A stretch of 64,000 nt of DNA from Ensifer sp. BR816 (GTDB taxonomy: Bacteria; Pseudomonadota; Alphaproteobacteria; Rhizobiales; Rhizobiaceae): contig NZ_KB905370.1 in the NCBI RefSeq assembly GCF_000378985.1, positions 4,214,799 through 4,278,798 on the forward strand. Reading direction: 5' to 3'. Positions 51,027 to 59,990 of this stretch are shown here, in pieces (positions within the stretch are counted from its first letter, which is position 1; every line of letters begins with the position of its first letter). The translations under genes were made by a program, and so were the position numbers. The notes beneath the pieces are model-generated. The model did not search any database. It was not told the DNA's origin and saw nothing but the letters and a program-made list of their open reading frames with translations.

Positions 51027-52912
51027 AGACCTCGATCGCAACGGTTTCGATCAGCGGCGAATTGCCGGACAAGCTCGCGGCGATCGCCGCCGCCGGTTTC
51101 GACGGCGTGGAGATCTTCGAGAACGACTTTCTCGCCTTCGACGGCAGCCCAGCGGATGTCGGGCGTATGGTGCGCGACCATGGTCTCGAGATCACGCTGT
51201 TCCAGCCGTTCCGCGACTTCGAGGGCATGCCCGAACCGCACCGCAGCCGCACCTTCGACCGGGCTGAACGCAAGTTCGACGTCATGCAGCAGCTCGGCAC
51301 CGACCTCCTGCTCGTCTGCTCCAACGTCTCGCCGATCTCGCTCGGCGGCATCGACCGGGCCGCCGCCGATTTCCAGGAACTCGGCGAACGCGCCGCCAGA
51401 CGCGGGTTGAAGGTCGGCTACGAGGCGCTCGCCTGGGGCCGGCATATCCATGACCACCGCGACGCCTGGGAGATCGTCCGGCGTGCCGACCACCCGAATA
51501 TCGGCCTGATCCTCGACAGCTTCCACACGCTGTCGCACAAGATCGAGGTCAATTCGATCCGCTCCATCCCCAAGGAAAAAATCTTCATCGTCCAGCTCGC
51601 CGATGCGCCGCTGATCGACATGGATCTGCTCTACTGGAGCCGGCACTTCCGCAACATGCCCGGCGAAGGCGACCTGCCAGTCGCCGAATTCACCCGGGCG
51701 ATCGCCGAAACCGGCTACGACGGCTACTTCTCACTGGAAATCTTCAACGACCAGTTCCGCGGCGGCGCCGCCAAGCCGATTGCCGCCGACGGACATCGCT
51801 CGCTGATCTATCTCGGTGACCAGGTCCGTCGGCTTCCGAATGCCGGCACTCTCACCGTCACGCCGATGCCGGAGCGTGCTCCGGTCCAGCGGGTCGGCTT
51901 CGTCGAATTCGCGGCCGCCGACGAGGAGGCCGCCGAGCTCTCCGCCATCCTGAAGACGCTGGGCTTCCGCAAGGCAGCCTGCCACCGCTCGAAGAATGTC
52001 GACCTCTACCAGCAGGGCGACATCCGCATTCTGGTCAATACCGACGAGAACGGATTTGCCAGCTCCTCCTATGCCGTTCACGGCAGCTCCGCCTATGCCG
52101 TCGCACTCGTCGTCGACGACGCGCAGCAAGCCATGAAACGGGCGCTGGCGCTCGATGCCGAGCCCTTCAGCCAGCCGGTCGCCGCGGGCGAAGTCGAGCT
52201 GCCGGCGATCCGCGGCGTCGGCGGCGGGCTTCTCTATTTGCTCGACGACAAGGGCGATCTCGGCCGCATCTGGGACATCGACTTCAAGCCGTCCGACGAG
52301 GGTGGCGCGGTGGAGGGGGCCGGGCTCCGCTGCGTCGATCATATCGCCCAGACGGTCGCCTACGAGGAAATGCCGACCTGGCTCCTGTTCTACACCTCGA
52401 TCTTTGCGGCCGGGAAGACGCCGATGGTCGATATCATCGATCCCGCCGGGGTGGTGCGCAGCCAGGTCGTCGAAAATGCCTCCGGGTCGTTGCGCCTGAC
52501 GCTCAACGGTGCGGAGAACCGCCGCACGCTCGCCGGCCACTTCATCGCGGAGACTTTCGGCTCCGGCATCCAGCATCTCGCCTTCCACACGGACGACATT
52601 TTCGCTACCGCGGCAGCGCTCCACCGCAACGGCTTCCGCCCGCTGCAGATCTCGCCCAACTACTACGACGACGCGGAGGCGCGCTTCGGCCTCGAACCGG
52701 CTTTGACGGAGCGGTTGCGGGCTGCGAACATCCTCTACGACCGCGACGAGCACGGCGAATATTTCCAGCTCTACAGCCCGACCTACGGCGAAGGCTTCTT
52801 CTTCGAGATCGTCGAGCGGCGCGGCTATCGCGGCTATGGCGCCGCCAACGCCATTTTCCGCATCGCCGCGCTGAAGAAGCAGCTCAGGCCGGAAGGATTA
52901 CCGAAGCTGTAG
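51023..52912 (+). CDS. 3-Dehydroshikimate dehydratase (QuiC-like; TIM barrel plus VOC domain)
   Basis: A 629-residue fusion. The N-terminal half (1-270) is a xylose-isomerase-like TIM barrel (GFDGVEIFENDF, GYEALAWGRHIHD, GLILDSFH, GYFSLEIFND). The C-terminal half is a 4-hydroxyphenylpyruvate dioxygenase-like VOC domain with likely metal ligands His near 436 (CVDHIA), His near 515 (IQHLAFH) and Glu near 593 (FFFEIVE). This layout matches Pseudomonas QuiC-type dehydroshikimate dehydratases, which make protocatechuate. It overlaps the dehydrogenase by ATGA, so uptake, oxidation and dehydration are one operon. Confidence 0.88.
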   Translation: MKTSIATVSISGELPDKLAAIAAAGFDGVEIFENDFLAFDGSPADVGRMVRDHGLEITLFQPFRDFEGMPEPHRSRTFDRAERKFDVMQQLGTDLLLVCSNVSPISLGGIDRAAADFQELGERAARRGLKVGYEALAWGRHIHDHRDAWEIVRRADHPNIGLILDSFHTLSHKIEVNSIRSIPKEKIFIVQLADAPLIDMDLLYWSRHFRNMPGEGDLPVAEFTRAIAETGYDGYFSLEIFNDQFRGGAAKPIAADGHRSLIYLGDQVRRLPNAGTLTVTPMPERAPVQRVGFVEFAAADEEAAELSAILKTLGFRKAACHRSKNVDLYQQGDIRILVNTDENGFASSSYAVHGSSAYAVALVVDDAQQAMKRALALDAEPFSQPVAAGEVELPAIRGVGGGLLYLLDDKGDLGRIWDIDFKPSDEGGAVEGAGLRCVDHIAQTVAYEEMPTWLLFYTSIFAAGKTPMVDIIDPAGVVRSQVVENASGSLRLTLNGAENRRTLAGHFIAETFGSGIQHLAFHTDDIFATAAALHRNGFRPLQISPNYYDDAEARFGLEPALTERLRAANILYDRDEHGEYFQLYSPTYGEGFFFEIVERRGYRGYGAANAIFRIAALKKQLRPEGLPKL

Positions 52913-52965
52913 CGTTGAGTGGCGCTTGGGAACCGCGGGAATACGGGGCCGAGGGGGGCGGCTCT

Positions 52966-53616
52966 CTAGCCCGCATCCCGGGGGATCGCCGACAGCAGCC
53001 GTTCGCACACGACCGCCGCCTGGGTGCGGCTGACGACGCCGAGCTTCTTGAGGATCGCCGAGACATGCACCTTGACGGTCTGCTCTGCAATGTCCATGTC
53101 GCCGGCGATCTGCTTGTTGAGCTTGCCCTCGATGACCTTCGTCAGGATGCGCAGTTGCTGCGACGACAGCGAAGCGAGACGGGCGCTCATCGCCGCATCC
53201 GGATCGGAGGCTTCGCTGTCGAAGCGCGGCGGCGTCCAGATCTCGCCCTCGAGAATGGCGCGGATCGCGCTCGCCATTTCCGGCAGGTCCAGCGATTTCG
53301 GGATATAGCCCGAAGCGCCGAAGGTGATCGCTTTGCGGATCGTCGCCGCGTCCTGCCTGGCCGAGACGATCGCCACCGGGAGCGTCGGATGGTGGGCGTG
53401 CAGCAGGAACAGTCCGGCGAACCCGTCCGTGCCGGGCATGGTCAGGTCAAGTAGGACGAGATCCACCTCGTGCCGATCGCCCGACAGAACCTCGAGGACC
53501 TCGTCGACCGAACGGCAGGCGATCAGTTCGAGCTCGGGCAGCACCGCGACGAGAGCGCTGCGCAACGCGGCCTGGACCATCGGATGGTCATCCGCAATGA
53601 CGATGCGCGTGCTCAT
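52966..53616 (-). CDS. LuxR-family response regulator (CrbR/ErdR-like)
   Basis: A 216-residue regulator with a receiver domain (acidic pocket ADDHP, phosphoacceptor Asp57 in LLDLTMPG, Lys in YIPKSL) and a C-terminal LuxR helix-turn-helix (LSSQQLRILTKVIEGKLNKQIAGDMDIAEQTVKVHVSAILKKLG). It overlaps the end of the hybrid kinase gene by 29 bases, so the two are a cognate pair. The pairing with a symporter-fused kinase matches CrbS/CrbR (MxtR/ErdR) systems that control acetate or other carbon-source use. Confidence 0.9.
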   Translation of the reverse strand: MSTRIVIADDHPMVQAALRSALVAVLPELELIACRSVDEVLEVLSGDRHEVDLVLLDLTMPGTDGFAGLFLLHAHHPTLPVAIVSARQDAATIRKAITFGASGYIPKSLDLPEMASAIRAILEGEIWTPPRFDSEASDPDAAMSARLASLSSQQLRILTKVIEGKLNKQIAGDMDIAEQTVKVHVSAILKKLGVVSRTQAAVVCERLLSAIPRDAG

Positions 53617-56600
53617 GGTTTTCCTCCCCCTCTATTCCCGCGCCCTTCTTGAGGGCGACGGCATCCAGATATCGTCTCAGCGCGGCCGGCTTCACCGGCT
53701 TCGCCATGATCGCGCAGCCCAGCGCCTTCGCCTTCGCGCCAACCTCCTCGCTTCGGTCCGCGGTGATCACCAGAGCCCTTACCTCCCGGCCCCAGTGGTC
53801 GCGCAGCCTGCCCAGCATCTCGACGCCGGTGGTGCCGTCGAGATGATAGTCGACGAGCGCCAGATCTGGCACTTGCCCGTTGCAATTGGCAAGCGCCGTC
53901 CTCTCGTCGCTCGCGACAATCGGCCGGTGTCCCCAGCGGGAGAGCAAGGCAGCGAGCCCCTCTCGTATCGCCTCGTCATTGTCGACGCAGAGCACTGCAA
54001 GCGCCGTATGGCTCGCCACAGGGGGGATGGCGGGCTTTTCCGAAGCCGCGACCGCCACGCCGTCCGCCGCGCGTGGAACGGTGACGACGAAGCACGTTCC
54101 CTCGCCCGGGCGGGAGCGCACCTCCAGCGGAAGATCGAGCAGGCGGCAGATGCGCTCGACGATCGCGAGGCCGAGGCCGCTCCCCTTCTCCTGCTCCTCG
54201 CCCGTATCGAGCCGGCGAAACTCCTCGAAGATCTCCTTCTGCCGCTCCGGAGCGATGCCGATGCCGGTGTCGCGAACCTCGATCAGCAGGCTGTCCTTTC
54301 GTCGCCGGCACCCCAGCAGCACCCTTCCCTCGGGCGTGTAGCGTATGGCGTTCGAGAGAAGGTTCTGCAGGACGCGGCGCAGCAGCTGCGGGTCCGTCCT
54401 GACAGAAAGCGTCGAGCCAACGACCTTGAGCGTCAGGCCGCGCTGTCGCGCCAGGGCGGAGAATTCCAGATCGAGCTGGGCGAGCAGCGAGCCGACGGAG
54501 AAATCGACCGGCTGCGCCCGCACCGCACCGGAATCATAGGAGGAGATGTCCAAAAGCTCATCGAGCAGCCGCTCCGTCGATGAAAGGGCTGCCGCGGCGT
54601 TGCTGGCAAGCGACCGCTCCTCTGTGCGCAGGTCCTTCTCGGCCTGGTCGGGCTTCAGCCGCAGGCTCTCGTCGAGCGCCGCCAGATAGAGCCGCGCCGC
54701 ATTCAGCGGCTGGAGCAGGTCATGGCTCGCCGCGGCGAGAAAGCGCGTCTTGCCGATATTGGCGCGCTCCGCCTCGGCCTTCGCCTGCTCCAGCGCCTGC
54801 GTCCGCTCCTGGACGCGCCGCTCCAGTTCCTCGTTGGCGCGGCGTAAGCCCGCCGCCGCCCGGTGCCGCTCGGTGACATCCGTATAGGTCGAGATATAGC
54901 CGCCCTCCGCCATCCGGTCGTAGGCGATTTCCAGCACCATGCCGTCCGGCCGCTCGCGCTCATAGACATAGGGCCAGGATTGCGTGGCGAGATCGCGGTT
55001 GACGAGCAGTGCCTTGAGGTCGTCGGCGTCGTATTCGCCGCGCTCCCGGTTGAAATCGACGAGGTCGGTGAGGGCCACGCCGACGCGGATCAGGTCCCGC
55101 GGCAGGTCGAGCAAGGTCAGGAACCGGCCGTTCCAGGCCTCGATGGCGAGGTTGGCGTCGAACACGCAAATCCCCTGCGGCACGCTTTCGAGCGCGCCCT
55201 GCAGGAGCTTCCGGTTGAAATGCAGCGCCTGCGATGCCTCGTCCAGCATTCCCACGGCGGCCTTGCGCGACAGCGAGCGGCTTTCCAGAGCTGCGGCCAT
55301 CACCACGCGCGCCGACGCCGCGCCGAGCGCGCCGGCGATCAGGTTCTCCGTGAACCGCATCGCTTCGATGTCGGCAAGCCGGTCATGCCGCGAGCGTCGC
55401 TGCTCGACGAAGTCTTCGAAGGCGGATGCGCTGCGCTCTGCCCCGACGAAACGTGCGGCGAGCGTCTTCAGGTCGTCGAGCCGCGTGACGAGCGGCAAGG
55501 AGGCCAGCGATGGCCGATGCGCCGGGACCCCCTCCGCGAAAGCCTCGGCCTGACGGCGCTCGAGTGGGGAACGCTCGGCCAGCAGGGACACGGCGGCGAA
55601 GGCGACGAGATTGGCGCCGAGGCTCCAGAGCGTCGCATGCGAGATCGGGTCGAGGCCGGCAAGGCCGAAGAGCGCCTGGGGCTTCAGCCAGGCAATCCCG
55701 AAAGGCCCGCTGGCGACAAGCGCGTCGACGGCGGGCACGAGCGGGGCGATCGAGGGGACGAGCAGCGTATAGATCCAGAAGGCGAAGCCGACGACGATGC
55801 CGGCGAACGCCCCGGGCGCCTTGGCGTGCCGCCACAGCAACCCGCCCAGAAAGGCGGGGCCGAACTGGGCGATCGCGACGAAGGAGAGCAGCCCGATGAC
55901 GGTCAGCGGATAGGCCTGGTCGACCAGCCGGTTCATCAGGTAGGCGAGCAGCAGGATCGCCGCGACGGAGATGCGCCGCACCAGGAGCAGGGCCGCGGGC
56001 GACGGCCAGATCGCACCGCTGCGTCCGACGAGGCTCGAGCGCAGCAGCAGAGGAACGACGACGTCGTTGCAGAGCATCGTGCTCAACGCCACCGAGGCGA
56101 CGATCACCATGCCGGTCGCTGCCGAGAAGCCGCCGAGAAAAGCCACCAGCGCCATCAGAGGCGCATCGGCGGCGAGCGGCAGCGAGATCACGAAGGTATC
56201 GGGGTTTACCGTATCGGCGAAGCGCGCAACGCCGGCAATGGCGATCGGCACCATCAGTACGCTGAAGACGAGGAGATAGGCGGGATAGAGCCAGGCGGCG
56301 GCGCGCGCCTGCGGCAGCGATTTGTTCTCCACCACCGCGACATGAAACATATGCGGCAAACAGAGGAAGGAAATCGCCGCGATGATGGTGTTCGAGATCC
56401 AGGTCGGGTCGGAAAAGTCGGGCGCCAGCAGCGACTCCATGCGCGGATCCGATTGCGTGCGGGCGACGAGGTCGCCGAGGCCGTCGAACATGCCGAAGAC
56501 GATGAAGAGCGCGACGATGACGAAGGCCGAAAGCTTGACCAGGCTCTCGAAGGCGATCGCCGCCATCAGCCCCCGGTGATGCTCGCTCGCATGAATGTGC

Positions 56601-57148
56601 CTGACGCCGAACATGATCGCGAACAGCGCCATCGAGGCGGCGACGGCAAAAGTGCTGTCGCCGCGGATCGGCCGGGCACCTCCAGGAGCAACGGCCGGCG
56701 CGGTCAGGATGTCGAAGCTGGTGCCGACCGCCTTCAGCTGCAGCGCTATATAGGGCAGCACGGCAAGCAGCGCCGCCATGGTGACGAGCGCGGCCAGCGC
56801 CTGGCTCTTGCCGTATCTTGCGGCGATGAAGTCGGCGATCGATGTGATGTTCTGGCTCTTCGCGATCGTGACGATCCTGGCGATCAGCCGCTGCCCGAAG
56901 ACGAGCACGAGGGTCGGGCCGATATAGATCGCCAGGAAGTCGAAGCCGCTCAAGGCCCGCCCGACCGAGCCGTAGAAGCTCCAGGAGGTGTTGTAGACGG
57001 CGAGCGTCAGCGCGTAGCCGAGCGCGGCCATCCACGCGGTGGGCACCGGCAAACGGCGGCCCACGCTTTGCCGATCCGTCCACCAGGCGATCAGGAAGAG
57101 GACGACGACATAGGCCGTGGAAACGGAGAGGACGACCCAACCGGGCAT
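53588..57148 (-). CDS. Symporter-fused hybrid histidine kinase (CrbS/MxtR-like)
   Basis: A 1186-residue protein. Residues 1 to about 480 are a 12-13 helix sodium:solute symporter domain (YNTSWSFYGSVG, QSITSIADF-like segment QNITSIADFIAARYGKSQ). A PAS domain spans roughly 635-745 and a coiled coil follows. HisKA has His809 in AAASHDLLQPLNAARLYL, and the ATPase domain has NLLSNAIRY, DTGIGI and GSGLGLAI. The C-terminal receiver has Asp1100 in LVDYHLDG. The symporter part may transport or only sense the solute. The cognate regulator gene overlaps its 3' end. The neighbouring DUF3311/symporter pair is a likely target. Confidence 0.93.
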   Translation of the reverse strand: MPGWVVLSVSTAYVVVLFLIAWWTDRQSVGRRLPVPTAWMAALGYALTLAVYNTSWSFYGSVGRALSGFDFLAIYIGPTLVLVFGQRLIARIVTIAKSQNITSIADFIAARYGKSQALAALVTMAALLAVLPYIALQLKAVGTSFDILTAPAVAPGGARPIRGDSTFAVAASMALFAIMFGVRHIHASEHHRGLMAAIAFESLVKLSAFVIVALFIVFGMFDGLGDLVARTQSDPRMESLLAPDFSDPTWISNTIIAAISFLCLPHMFHVAVVENKSLPQARAAAWLYPAYLLVFSVLMVPIAIAGVARFADTVNPDTFVISLPLAADAPLMALVAFLGGFSAATGMVIVASVALSTMLCNDVVVPLLLRSSLVGRSGAIWPSPAALLLVRRISVAAILLLAYLMNRLVDQAYPLTVIGLLSFVAIAQFGPAFLGGLLWRHAKAPGAFAGIVVGFAFWIYTLLVPSIAPLVPAVDALVASGPFGIAWLKPQALFGLAGLDPISHATLWSLGANLVAFAAVSLLAERSPLERRQAEAFAEGVPAHRPSLASLPLVTRLDDLKTLAARFVGAERSASAFEDFVEQRRSRHDRLADIEAMRFTENLIAGALGAASARVVMAAALESRSLSRKAAVGMLDEASQALHFNRKLLQGALESVPQGICVFDANLAIEAWNGRFLTLLDLPRDLIRVGVALTDLVDFNRERGEYDADDLKALLVNRDLATQSWPYVYERERPDGMVLEIAYDRMAEGGYISTYTDVTERHRAAAGLRRANEELERRVQERTQALEQAKAEAERANIGKTRFLAAASHDLLQPLNAARLYLAALDESLRLKPDQAEKDLRTEERSLASNAAAALSSTERLLDELLDISSYDSGAVRAQPVDFSVGSLLAQLDLEFSALARQRGLTLKVVGSTLSVRTDPQLLRRVLQNLLSNAIRYTPEGRVLLGCRRRKDSLLIEVRDTGIGIAPERQKEIFEEFRRLDTGEEQEKGSGLGLAIVERICRLLDLPLEVRSRPGEGTCFVVTVPRAADGVAVAASEKPAIPPVASHTALAVLCVDNDEAIREGLAALLSRWGHRPIVASDERTALANCNGQVPDLALVDYHLDGTTGVEMLGRLRDHWGREVRALVITADRSEEVGAKAKALGCAIMAKPVKPAALRRYLDAVALKKGAGIEGEENHEHAHRHCG

Positions 57149-57318
57149 GGCACCTCGCTGCCCAACTGCATGACCCTACAGTGAAGGGCCAAATCTTGCA
57201 GTGTTTCAATGTGCTGCCGCGCCCCTCATGGTCTGATCGTACTCTTCGGCGCGGCTACCGGTTCATTGCCATATCGCCTGCGGAATGGCAACGCGACGTG
57301 CGAAAGCCGGCACTGACG

Positions 57319-57348
57319 AAAGGGCCGGCCCGATCCGGCCGGCCCCTT
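57319..57348 (-). terminator. Terminator hairpin of the symporter operon
   Basis: On the minus strand, 8 bases after the symporter stop, a near-perfect 12-bp GC stem (AAGGGGCCGGCC / GGCCGGCCCTTT) ends in a short T-run. It may act in both directions. Confidence 0.7.
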
Positions 57349-57355
57349 GGCTGTG

Positions 57356-58855
57356 TTATTCGGCCTCGGCGACCGCGAGGCGATCGTCGGCGGTCTCCTT
57401 CGCCGGCACGACGAGGTTGACGACCACCGCCACGACGACATTGAGCGCCAGCGCCAGCAGCCCGGTATAGACCGAGACGGTGATCCCGTCGAAGGCCAAG
57501 GCGTGCAACGGCTTCAGGCCATCCGACCAGACGAGCGCCGAGCCGCCGGTGAAGCCGGCCGCCCAGCCGGCGAGCAGCGCCGGAGCCCGGAACCAGCCGG
57601 TGTAGAGGCCGAAGACGAGGGCTGGCAGGGTCTGCAGGATCCACAAGCCCCCGAGCAGCTGCAGGTCGAGCGCGAACTGGGTCGGCAGCATGAGGATGGC
57701 AAGAAGCGCCCCCACCTTCACCAGCATCGAGGTGATCTTGGCGACCTGCGCCTCGCCGGCAGGCGTGACCTCCGGGTTGACCCAGACCTTCCAGAAGTTG
57801 CGGGTGAAGAGGTTCGCCGCGCCGATGCTCATGACCGCCGCCGGAACGAGCGCGCCGATGGCGATCGCCGAGAAGGCGAAGCCTGCGAACCAGCCCGGAA
57901 ACAGCGTCTTGAACAGCGTCGGGACGACGTCGTTGTTGCTCTGAAGCTGCAGTCCGGCGGCGTGGCCCATATAGCCGAGCAGAGCGAGCAGGCCGAGCAG
58001 CAGCGTATAGGCGGGCAGCAGCACCGCGTTCTTGCGGATCGTGTTGGCGCCGGACGAGGCGAAGATGCCGGTCAGCGTGTGCGGATACATGAAGGCGGCG
58101 AGCGCCGAGCCAAGCGCGAGCGTCACATAGGGGACGAGCTGCGACGGATCGAGCAGGATGCCGCCCTTGCCTTTCGCCTCGAAGGCCGCGTCGGCTGCCG
58201 AAAAGACGGCGCTGTAGCCGCCGAGCTTGGAGGGAACGACGATGATCGCCGCAAGCACCACGATATAGATCATGATGTCCTTGACGAAGGCGATGAGCGC
58301 CGGTGCCCGGAGACCGGACGAATAGGTGTAGAGCGCCAGCACCAGGAAGGCGAGGATGATCGGCATTTCGCCGGTCAAGCCCAGGGCCTTGATCGCCACT
58401 TCCATGCCGATGAGCTGGAGCGCGATATAAGGCATCGTCGCGATCACCCCGGTGGAAGCGACCGCAAGCTCCAGCGCCCGCGAGCCGTAGGTGCCGCGCA
58501 CCACATCGCCGGCCGTCACGTAACCGCGCTCCTTCGCCGCCTTCCACAGAAGCGGCATGACCGCAAAGACCAGCGGGTAGACGATGATGGTGTAAGGCAA
58601 TGCGAAGAAGCCGTAGGCGCCGATCGCATAGACGAGCGCCGGCACGGCGATGACCGTATAGGCGGTGTAGAAATCGCCGCCAACCAGGAACCAGGTGACC
58701 CAGGTGCCGAATTTGCGGCCGCCGAGGCCCCATTCGTCGAGGTGATCGAGCGATTCCGCCCGGCGCCAGCGCGAGGCGAAGAAGCCCATGGCGGTGACCA
58801 GCACGAAGAAGAAGATGAAGACGGCGAGTGCCGACATGTCGATGTTAGCCGTCAT
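57356..58855 (-). CDS. Sodium:solute symporter (SSS family)
   Basis: A 499-residue transporter with about 13 helices and the SSS pattern (GGRKFGTWVTWFLVGGDFYTAYT, YGSRALELAVASTGVIATMPYIALQLIGME, GLRAPALIAFVKDIMIY, MSIGAANLFTRNF). The ATG at 58855 lies inside the end of the small DUF3311 gene (11-base overlap). The pair DUF3311 plus SSS symporter is a common two-gene unit in proteobacteria. The solute is probably a monocarboxylate; the neighbouring CrbS-like kinase supports acetate or a relative. Confidence 0.9.
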   Translation of the reverse strand: MTANIDMSALAVFIFFFVLVTAMGFFASRWRRAESLDHLDEWGLGGRKFGTWVTWFLVGGDFYTAYTVIAVPALVYAIGAYGFFALPYTIIVYPLVFAVMPLLWKAAKERGYVTAGDVVRGTYGSRALELAVASTGVIATMPYIALQLIGMEVAIKALGLTGEMPIILAFLVLALYTYSSGLRAPALIAFVKDIMIYIVVLAAIIVVPSKLGGYSAVFSAADAAFEAKGKGGILLDPSQLVPYVTLALGSALAAFMYPHTLTGIFASSGANTIRKNAVLLPAYTLLLGLLALLGYMGHAAGLQLQSNNDVVPTLFKTLFPGWFAGFAFSAIAIGALVPAAVMSIGAANLFTRNFWKVWVNPEVTPAGEAQVAKITSMLVKVGALLAILMLPTQFALDLQLLGGLWILQTLPALVFGLYTGWFRAPALLAGWAAGFTGGSALVWSDGLKPLHALAFDGITVSVYTGLLALALNVVVAVVVNLVVPAKETADDRLAVAEAE

Positions 58856-59021
58856 GGCGCACGCTCCTGTAAACGACATAGGTGATGAGCGACGTCAACG
58901 GCACCCAAGCGAGCTGGTACCAGTAGAAGAAGGGAAAGCCGAAGAGCTTCGGCTCCTCGAAATTGTAGAAGGGGACCCAGAGCAGCCCGATATAGGGCGC
59001 CAGCAACAATAGGCGTATCAC
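58845..59021 (-). CDS. DUF3311 small membrane protein
   Basis: A 58-residue protein read directly from the minus strand. It starts at a GTG with GGGAGG 5 bases upstream and begins VIRLLLLAPYIGLLWVPFYN; it contains LFGFPFFYWYQLAWVPLTSL and ends YRSVRHDG. This is a clear DUF3311 pattern with two helices. Its end overlaps the symporter start, so the two are translationally coupled. DUF3311 proteins resemble the YhdT partner of the PanF-type symporter and may help assembly or gating. Confidence 0.85.
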   Translation of the reverse strand: MIRLLLLAPYIGLLWVPFYNFEEPKLFGFPFFYWYQLAWVPLTSLITYVVYRSVRHDG

Positions 59022-59331
59022 GTCTTCCTCCCGCGATGACTGGGTAGAGCGCGGATAAGGAAGGTGCCTGCGGCTCCTCCCGCATCCCGCTCTACTTCAT
59101 GTGGATCGATGGTCACGTGATCCTCGACACGTGTCCCCATCGCATAGCGGCAAACGCTCAGCGGCGGCCTCCCTACTTTCGCTCCGGTGCCCCCTACTTT
59201 CGCTCATGCCCGCCGCATTCACGACCTTGCTCGAGGCGCGTCGAAAGATGGGAAGGGCAATTTCCTTCAATAACCACGGCCGGCTTTGTCCATACCTTCC
59301 AGGCGACCGAGACCACGCCAGAGGAAGACCC
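59022..59331. other. Gap of 310 bases between divergent genes, with tandem repeats
   Basis: Promoters of the DUF3311/symporter operon (minus) and the DUF2000 gene (plus) must lie here. The repeats at 59171-59205 are its outstanding feature. Confidence 0.45.
59171..59205. promoter_or_regulatory. Tandem 14-bp direct repeats, 21 bases apart
   Basis: CCCTACTTTCGCTC occurs at 59171-59184 and again at 59192-59205. The 21-base period equals two DNA turns, a usual layout for activator sites. It lies about 150-185 bases upstream of the symporter operon, where a LuxR-type response regulator could bind. Confidence 0.65.
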
Positions 59332-59742
59332 GTGACACGCTGTGCATTCATCATCGACAACGCCCTGCCGCGCGGCCTGGTGGCCAATACGGCCGCCATA
59401 CTGGCCATGACGCTGGGCCGGGAGCGGCCGGATCTGATCGGCCATGCCGTCCACGACGCCGACGGCAACCGCCATCAGGGCATCACCACCATCGTCATGC
59501 CCATTCTGATGTCGGACGCCGACGGCCTGATGGACTTGAGGAGGCGGGCGACGGCGCAGGAGACAGCAGGGCTCGGCCTGATCGACGTGACCGAGGCGGC
59601 CCAGCGCGCCAAGAGCTATCAGGCCTATGAGCTCCGCATCGGCGAGATGCGTCACGATCATCTGAGATATCTCGGCCTTTGCCTGCACGGCCCGGAGAAG
59701 CTCGTCCGCTCGCTGACCGGCGACCTGCCGCTGATGAAATAG
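59332..59742 (+). CDS. DUF2000-family protein
   Basis: A 136-residue soluble protein of the DUF2000 family (CAFIIDNALPRGLVANTAAI, then GITTIVMPIL and a C-terminal LCLHGPEKLVRSLTGDLPLMK). The GTG at 59332 has GAGGAAG upstream. Structures of the family suggest a peptidyl-tRNA-hydrolase-like fold with unknown ligand. The next gene, a LysE-family fragment, starts 8 bases later, and DUF2000 and AraC/LysE genes are often neighbours. Confidence 0.85.
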   Translation: MTRCAFIIDNALPRGLVANTAAILAMTLGRERPDLIGHAVHDADGNRHQGITTIVMPILMSDADGLMDLRRRATAQETAGLGLIDVTEAAQRAKSYQAYELRIGEMRHDHLRYLGLCLHGPEKLVRSLTGDLPLMK

Positions 59743-59750
59743 AGGCACCC

Positions 59751-59990
59751 ATGTCGCTGGCACTCTATCTTTCGATGAGCTCCTTCGCGCTCGCCGCGTC
59801 GATCTCGCCGGGGCCGGTCAACATCGTCGCCCTGACCACCGGGCTCCGCCACGGCTTCCGCGCGGGCGAGGGCGGCGCTCAGCGCCGTCGCCGATCTTGC
59901 GTCTCGCCTACTGTGGTACGGCAAGGCCTCACCTTCGATCCTCATTCCTGTGCTTGTCACGGGAATCCAGCCAGCCAAGTCCTTGGCTGA
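59751..59990 (+). pseudogene. LysE-family exporter, truncated
   Basis: The first 38 residues (SLALYLSMSSFALAASISPG then PVNIVALTTGLRHGFRA) are a good LysE/RhtB N-terminus with its first helix and the PGP motif. At about 59865 the resemblance stops, and the frame runs through Arg-rich nonsense into a palindromic repeat and ends at 59990. The remaining 160 or so residues of the exporter are absent before the AraC gene. Loss probably accompanied the repeat insertion. Confidence 0.75.

Noticed and set aside
54863-57184. A 773-codon open frame on the plus strand
   Set aside because: Antisense to the symporter-fused kinase, low-complexity charged content and no ribosome-binding site. The kinase motifs on the minus strand are unambiguous.
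57149-57355. A third copy of the CCCTACTTTCGCTC repeat near the kinase promoter
   Set aside because: The closest sequence (around 57238, CGTACTCTTCGG) matches too few positions to call.
59192-59331. Longer start for the DUF2000 gene at 59101
   Set aside because: The extra N-terminus has no family resemblance, and the GTG at 59332 with GAGGAAG upstream gives the family start.
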